Translations under genes and position numbers: made by a program
Part shown: positions 59,925 to 64,000 of the stretch, piece after piece
Layout: each line of letters opens with the position of its first letter
Position numbering within the stretch: position 1 is the stretch's first letter
The notes under the pieces: model-generated
The model's input: only the letters and a program-made list of their open reading frames with translations
The model's database searches: none
What the model was told of the DNA's origin: nothing
Origin: NORP240 sp965222175
Lineage (GTDB): Bacteria; Pseudomonadota; Gammaproteobacteria; Pseudomonadales; Pseudohongiellaceae
Reading direction: 5' to 3'
DNA length: 64,000 nt
Assembly: GCA_965222175.1 (NCBI GenBank)
Contig: OZ244938.1
Location: 2,914,001 to 2,978,000 of the forward strand

Positions 59925-61862
59925 ATGTCTGAACATAGAATTTATCCGGTCAATGAAACGGCCGTATCAAGAAGCCTGCTGTCTCAATCTGAATACCAGG
60001 ACATGTATCAGCGCTCCATTGACAGCCCGGACGAGTTCTGGGCTGAACAGGCAGGGAAGTTTCTTTACTGGCATGAACCCTGGAAAGAAGTGTACTCAGG
60101 CAATTTTGCCAAGGCCGACATCAGCTGGTTCACCGGCGGCAAGCTCAATGTGTGCTACAACTGCGTGGATCGTCATCTGGAAAAACGCGGCAGGCAGACC
60201 GCGATCATCTGGGAAGGCGATGAACCGGATCAGGACCAGACGATCACCTACAACGATCTGCACCGCCACGTCTGCAAATTCGCCAATGCGATGAAAGCCA
60301 GGGGCGTCAAAAAGGGCGATCGCGTTTGTATTTACATGCCGATGATTCCAGAGGCTGCCTATGCAATGCTGGCCTGCGCGCGGATTGGCGCAATTCATTC
60401 GATAGTATTCGGTGGCTTCTCTCCCGAGTCATTGAAGGATCGTATCCTAGATTCCGATTGCCGAACCGTGATCACCGCAGATCAAGGTGTTCGTGGAGGA
60501 CGCATTATTCCACTCAAGGAGAATGTCGATGCCGCACTGGAGAGCTGCCCGGATGTACACAGTGTTTTTGTAGTCCGGCGAACCAATGCCGATGTTCCCT
60601 GGCACGAAAATCGTGACGTCTGCTACAACAATGCCATGGAACACGCAGATGCGGATTGTCCTCCTGAAATCATGGATGCGGAGGATCCACTTTTCATCCT
60701 CTATACCTCCGGATCCACTGGAAAACCCAAGGGCGTATTGCACACCACTGCCGGCTACCTGCTGGGTGCAGCGATTACGCACAAGTATGTGTTTGACTAT
60801 CACGACGGGGACATCTACTGGTGCACCGCCGATGTCGGGTGGGTAACCGGTCATTCCTATATTGTTTACGGACCGCTTGCCAATGGCGCCATAACACTGA
60901 TGTTCGAGGGTGTTCCAACGTACCCGGATGTCTCGCGATTCTGGGAAATCATTGACAAGCATCAAGTCAATATTTTTTATACCGCACCTACTGCCATTCG
61001 CGCATTGATGGCTGCTGGTGACGAACCCGTTACCCGGACCTCACGCAGCTCACTCCGGCTGCTGGGATCCGTGGGAGAACCTATTAACCCTGAAGCCTGG
61101 GAATGGTACTACCATGTTGTTGGCAATGAATCCTGTCCCATTGTTGATACCTGGTGGCAGACAGAAACCGGCGCTATCATGATCACCCCTCTTCCGGGAG
61201 TGACCGCTTTGAAGCCTGGCTCAGCAACCCTGCCTTTTTTTGGTGTGCGCCCCGCGTTGCTGGATGCAGACGGTAAGGAACTGGAAGGCGAAGCCCAGGG
61301 CAACCTGGTACTTTGTCAAAGCTGGCCCAGCCAGATACGCTCTGTCTTCGGCGACCATCAGCGATGTATTGACACCTATTTTACCGCCTACAAGGGCTAT
61401 TATTTTACCGGTGACAGCGCTCTTCGGGATGAAGATGGGTACTACTGGGTAACCGGCCGGGTAGACGATGTAATCAACGTTTCCGGACACCGTCTTGGTA
61501 CCGCCGAAATTGAAAGCGCTCTGGTGTTGCATCCGAAAGTTGCGGAAGCTGCCGTTGTCGGCTTTCCTCACGATATAAAGGGTCAGGGTATTTACGCCTA
61601 CGTGACACCGATGGCAGGTGTCAAGGATTCGGACGAGCTACACGAAGAACTGGTCAAATACGTGGCAAGTGAAATCGGCGCATTCGCCAAGCCGGAACAC
61701 ATTCAATTCGCCCCGGGTCTGCCGAAAACCCGATCAGGTAAAATTATGCGACGCATTCTGCGTAAGATCGCCGCCAATGAACTGGAAAACCTGGGCGATA
61801 CGTCGACACTCGCCGACCCGGCCGTAGTCGATGATCTGATCGCCAATAGAGCCATTAAATGA
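59925..61862 (+). CDS. acs: Acetyl-CoA synthetase (Acs)
   Basis: AMP-forming acetate activation: acetate + ATP + CoA to acetyl-CoA. 645 aa, the usual length, with the AMP-binding P-loop YTSGSTGKPKG, DVGWVTGHSYIVYGPL, DTWWQTETGAIMITPLPG and the C-terminal PKTRSGKIMRRILRK, whose Lys606 is the typical regulatory acetylation site. The ATG at 59925 follows AAGGA. A thiolase gene overlaps its stop by 4 bp. With the symporter at 36.9 kb this suggests growth on short-chain acids. Confidence 0.96.
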   Translation: MSEHRIYPVNETAVSRSLLSQSEYQDMYQRSIDSPDEFWAEQAGKFLYWHEPWKEVYSGNFAKADISWFTGGKLNVCYNCVDRHLEKRGRQTAIIWEGDEPDQDQTITYNDLHRHVCKFANAMKARGVKKGDRVCIYMPMIPEAAYAMLACARIGAIHSIVFGGFSPESLKDRILDSDCRTVITADQGVRGGRIIPLKENVDAALESCPDVHSVFVVRRTNADVPWHENRDVCYNNAMEHADADCPPEIMDAEDPLFILYTSGSTGKPKGVLHTTAGYLLGAAITHKYVFDYHDGDIYWCTADVGWVTGHSYIVYGPLANGAITLMFEGVPTYPDVSRFWEIIDKHQVNIFYTAPTAIRALMAAGDEPVTRTSRSSLRLLGSVGEPINPEAWEWYYHVVGNESCPIVDTWWQTETGAIMITPLPGVTALKPGSATLPFFGVRPALLDADGKELEGEAQGNLVLCQSWPSQIRSVFGDHQRCIDTYFTAYKGYYFTGDSALRDEDGYYWVTGRVDDVINVSGHRLGTAEIESALVLHPKVAEAAVVGFPHDIKGQGIYAYVTPMAGVKDSDELHEELVKYVASEIGAFAKPEHIQFAPGLPKTRSGKIMRRILRKIAANELENLGDTSTLADPAVVDDLIANRAIK

Positions 61863-63091
61863 TGGATGATGTCGAAATTCTTGCTGCAGGACGAACTGCC
61901 ATCGGTGCGTTCAACGGCGCTCTGGCCAGCCTGAGCGCCACCGAGATAGCAACGCAGTTAGTCGTGCAGGTGATGGACCATTTTGAAATCCCTGCGGACT
62001 CCGTTGATGAAATTGTTCTTGGCCAGGTATTAACTGCAGGTTGTGGCCAGAATCCTGCGCGACAGGTAGGTATCCATTCCGGCCTGGCCCAGACAGTGCC
62101 CGCGCTGACCGTCAATAAGGTTTGTGGCTCAGGACTAAAAGCCGTTCAACTGGGGGCCAATGCCATTCGCCTCGGAGAGGCGTCTCTGGTCATTGCCGGG
62201 GGCATGGAGAGCATGAGTCAGGCAGGCCACCTGTTACCCAATTCCCGGAACGGCAAGAAAATGGGCCACTGGCAGGCACTGGATACCATGCTGATTGATG
62301 GACTGTGGGATGCGTTTAATAATTATCACATGGGTATCACGGCAGAAAACCTGGCCGAAAAGTACAGCATCAGCCGACAGGCGCAGGATGGGTTCGCTGC
62401 GGCTTCGCAACAGAAAGCAGCCGCTGCCCAGACCAATCGAAAATTTGACGCAGAGATTTTCCCGGTGAGGATCCCGCAACGACGGGGTGACGACGTTGTA
62501 TTTCGAGTTGACGAAGGTCCACGACCGGAAACCACCACCGAAAGCCTGGGCAGGCTCAAACCGGTTTTCAAGGACGATGGCACGGTGACTGCCGGGAATG
62601 CTTCGGGAATCAATGATGGTGCCGCGGTCGTCGTTCTGGGCTCCTCTGCAATTGCAGAAAAGCTGGGCATACAGCCCCTGGCACGCATCAAAGCCGCGGC
62701 AAGCGTCGGCGTGGATCCCCGGATTATGGGTATCGGTCCAGTAGTCGCCACGCGACGCTGCCTGGAAAAGATCGATTGGCAACCAGGTGAACTGGAACTG
62801 ATTGAGGCCAATGAAGCATTTGCTGCCCAGGCCATTGCCGTCAACAATGAACTTGGATGGGATACGGACCGGGTGAATGTCAATGGTGGCGCAATCGCAC
62901 TGGGTCACCCGATTGGCGCTTCAGGCTGCCGCGTACTGGTCACGCTGCTGCATGAGATGATCAAACGCGATGCACATAAAGGTCTCGCGACCCTTTGTAT
63001 TGGCGGTGGTCAGGGAATTGCGCTTGCCATCGAAAGGCCCTGGGAGCTGGTTAACGGCAACTTCCGTCCAGCGAGGCAATCCACTCGCTGA
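61859..63091 (+). CDS. Acetyl-CoA acetyltransferase (thiolase)
   Basis: Thiolase that condenses two acetyl-CoA or cleaves acetoacetyl-CoA. 410 aa with the acylated Cys89 in VNKVCGSGLKAVQLG, the NEAFAAQAIAV segment, GGAIALGHPIGASGCRVL (catalytic His) and the proton-transfer Cys in LCIGGGQGIALAIE. It is coupled to acs by a 4-bp overlap (ATGA), so acetyl-CoA formed by Acs could feed into acetoacetyl-CoA, but no phaB or phaC is nearby. Its 3' end overlaps the convergent cytochrome gene by 41 bp. Confidence 0.95.
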   Translation: MMDDVEILAAGRTAIGAFNGALASLSATEIATQLVVQVMDHFEIPADSVDEIVLGQVLTAGCGQNPARQVGIHSGLAQTVPALTVNKVCGSGLKAVQLGANAIRLGEASLVIAGGMESMSQAGHLLPNSRNGKKMGHWQALDTMLIDGLWDAFNNYHMGITAENLAEKYSISRQAQDGFAAASQQKAAAAQTNRKFDAEIFPVRIPQRRGDDVVFRVDEGPRPETTTESLGRLKPVFKDDGTVTAGNASGINDGAAVVVLGSSAIAEKLGIQPLARIKAAASVGVDPRIMGIGPVVATRRCLEKIDWQPGELELIEANEAFAAQAIAVNNELGWDTDRVNVNGGAIALGHPIGASGCRVLVTLLHEMIKRDAHKGLATLCIGGGQGIALAIERPWELVNGNFRPARQSTR

Positions 63092-64000
63092 TCAGGGCAA
63101 CACCCTCCTCGTGCACCAGCGTACGTCCCAACTCCGGCATCATCTCATCCGGAGCAATCGATTGCATGCGGTACACCATGATGGATTGCTCCGGCGATCC
63201 CGGAACAATGCCGAAGAGTCGATCCCCCGCACCTCCACCGGCCGCAACCGGTGGTTTGCACATGCCCATTTGCCGATACGTCCTGTCGAAGCCATCCAAT
63301 AGCAGCGCCGACGTGTCCGCCGCACCGTCAGGGTTGTGGCAGTGACCGCAGTTGATGTCCAGATATGCCCTGGCACGTTCAGTAAGAGTGAAATTGTCAT
63401 CATCCCAGGATGGGACGGCCGATAGTTCCGGCGGTGCCGCCAGCCAGCCTCTGGCTTGCATTCTGGCCAGCACGGTTTGCGGCTCCTCGCCTGATGTGTC
63501 CAGCCGGTAGTTCAGCTGATGTGCGATGGCTCCCAGTGGTTCCAATCCGCCATCAGGGTGCACCCGCGTGTGGCAACCTGAACACTGATTTTCATTGGGA
63601 ACGAAATAGGTAAACGTCCGGCTGCCGTTCGCCTCTGCGAGAGTAACCGGCATGCTGCTTCCTGCCACGCGCAGAAATGCCTCTGTCTGTTCCTCGTTCC
63701 AAACATAGGGAAAGGCTTCCCAGCCTGCCTGCCGACGCACCAGGAGTCGGGTCTCGATCAGGTGATACTCACGATTGGACAGCCGGGACAGATTGCCCGA
63801 ATCCCGTCGTCGCACAGGGTCACCCTGTTCATTGACCGGATAGTAGAAGGTCTTGCCAAGAATTGTGCCCACCGGGTATTCCAATTTATCCCCGGCGACC
63901 TTGATCTGCAGGCCCTCGGGAATCCATATGAACCGCATCTTGTGAGCATAATCCGAGAAAAGGGTGTTCCGGGGCCTGAACAGCAGGACACTATCGTTCA
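63051..64000 (-). CDS. Diheme c-type cytochrome, SO2930/HNE_0200 family, 5' end outside window
   Basis: Partial; the frame is open at base 64000, so the N-terminus and any signal peptide are missing. The 316 visible codons contain LFSDYAHKMRFIWIPEGLQI, two haem-attachment motifs, CSGCH and CGHCH, and the segment PNENQCSGCHTRVHPDGGLE typical of this family. A role in periplasmic electron transfer is inferred. It is convergent with the thiolase gene. Confidence 0.88.
   Translation of the reverse strand, partial: NDSVLLFRPRNTLFSDYAHKMRFIWIPEGLQIKVAGDKLEYPVGTILGKTFYYPVNEQGDPVRRRDSGNLSRLSNREYHLIETRLLVRRQAGWEAFPYVWNEEQTEAFLRVAGSSMPVTLAEANGSRTFTYFVPNENQCSGCHTRVHPDGGLEPLGAIAHQLNYRLDTSGEEPQTVLARMQARGWLAAPPELSAVPSWDDDNFTLTERARAYLDINCGHCHNPDGAADTSALLLDGFDRTYRQMGMCKPPVAAGGGAGDRLFGIVPGSPEQSIMVYRMQSIAPDEMMPELGRTLVHEEGVALISEWIASLDGSCR

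Noticed and set aside
1..64000. tRNA, rRNA, CRISPR, prophage, integrase or toxin-antitoxin genes
   Set aside because: No T-loop-like GTTCGANTC blocks in a clover-leaf context, no regular repeat-spacer arrays and no such proteins were seen.

Overview
The window is a chromosomal stretch of a gammaproteobacterium. Gene order matches two conserved Pseudomonas-type blocks almost gene for gene. The first block runs ftsI-ftsL-rsmH-mraZ-rnpB-rsmI-lpoA-yraN-diaA-dolP-sspB-sspA-petBC-petA-rpsI-rplM-zapE-zapG, then cysD-cysNC, nif3, degS, hisD-hisG-murA-ibaG-mlaC, yrbG-kdsD-kdsC-lptCAB-rpoN-ptsN-rapZ-ptsO. The second runs aminotransferase-dksA-gluQ-cbrA-cbrB-pcnB-panB-panC. The combination points to Pseudomonadales or a close relative, but not to Pseudomonas itself: petB/petC are fused, hisC, hpf, folK and mlaFED/mlaB are absent from their usual slots, and the locus kinase lacks the large transporter domain of Pseudomonas CbrA. 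I cannot name a genus. No phage, integrase, CRISPR array, toxin-antitoxin pair, tRNA or rRNA was seen.

Layout. 1-5.1 kb (minus): start of the division/cell wall cluster with a sigma70 promoter and four MraZ boxes, then RNase P RNA and rsmI, which carries a one-base frameshift. 5.5-9.1 kb (plus): lpoA, yraN, diaA, dolP. 9.2-15.5 kb (minus): stringent starvation proteins, the bc1 complex, ribosomal proteins S9/L13 and ZapE. 15.7-19.5 kb (plus): ZapG and sulfate activation. 19.5-25.8 kb: Nif3, DegS, histidine biosynthesis, MurA, IbaG and an orphan MlaC. 26-34 kb (plus): KDO and LPS transport genes, RpoN and the nitrogen-PTS genes. 34.3-48.7 kb: transport and energy genes (MgtE, a DUF4212/SSS symporter pair, an AGCS symporter, a membrane pyrophosphatase), Mrp, several uncharacterised exported proteins, a PLP enzyme and a small Rieske protein. 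48.7-59.8 kb: SfsA, the CbrAB/DksA locus, pcnB and pantothenate genes. 59.9-64 kb: acetyl-CoA synthetase, thiolase and the start of a diheme cytochrome.

The most interesting item is the 692-bp AT-rich gap between cbrB and pcnB (55281-55972). It holds a -24/-12 (sigma54) promoter with exact spacing, a transcript region with repeated AAnAAnAA (Hfq/Crc 'CA') motifs and a perfect GC-rich hairpin at its end. This is the architecture and position of the Pseudomonas CrcZ RNA that titrates Hfq/Crc to relieve carbon catabolite repression. The window also encodes the predicted activator (CbrB with GAFTGA) and RpoN. A CA motif sits directly against the Shine-Dalgarno sequence of the DUF4212/SSS symporter operon at 36.6 kb, which has its own candidate -24/-12 element, so a CbrB-CrcZ-Hfq/Crc circuit controlling solute uptake is a reasonable hypothesis.

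Non-coding structure is otherwise dominated by a short dispersed repeat family beginning near TTAAGGAACCTCTGATTAAT (at least nine sites, several abutting stop codons) and a MITE-like element with 16-bp imperfect terminal inverted repeats at 40.4-40.5 kb.
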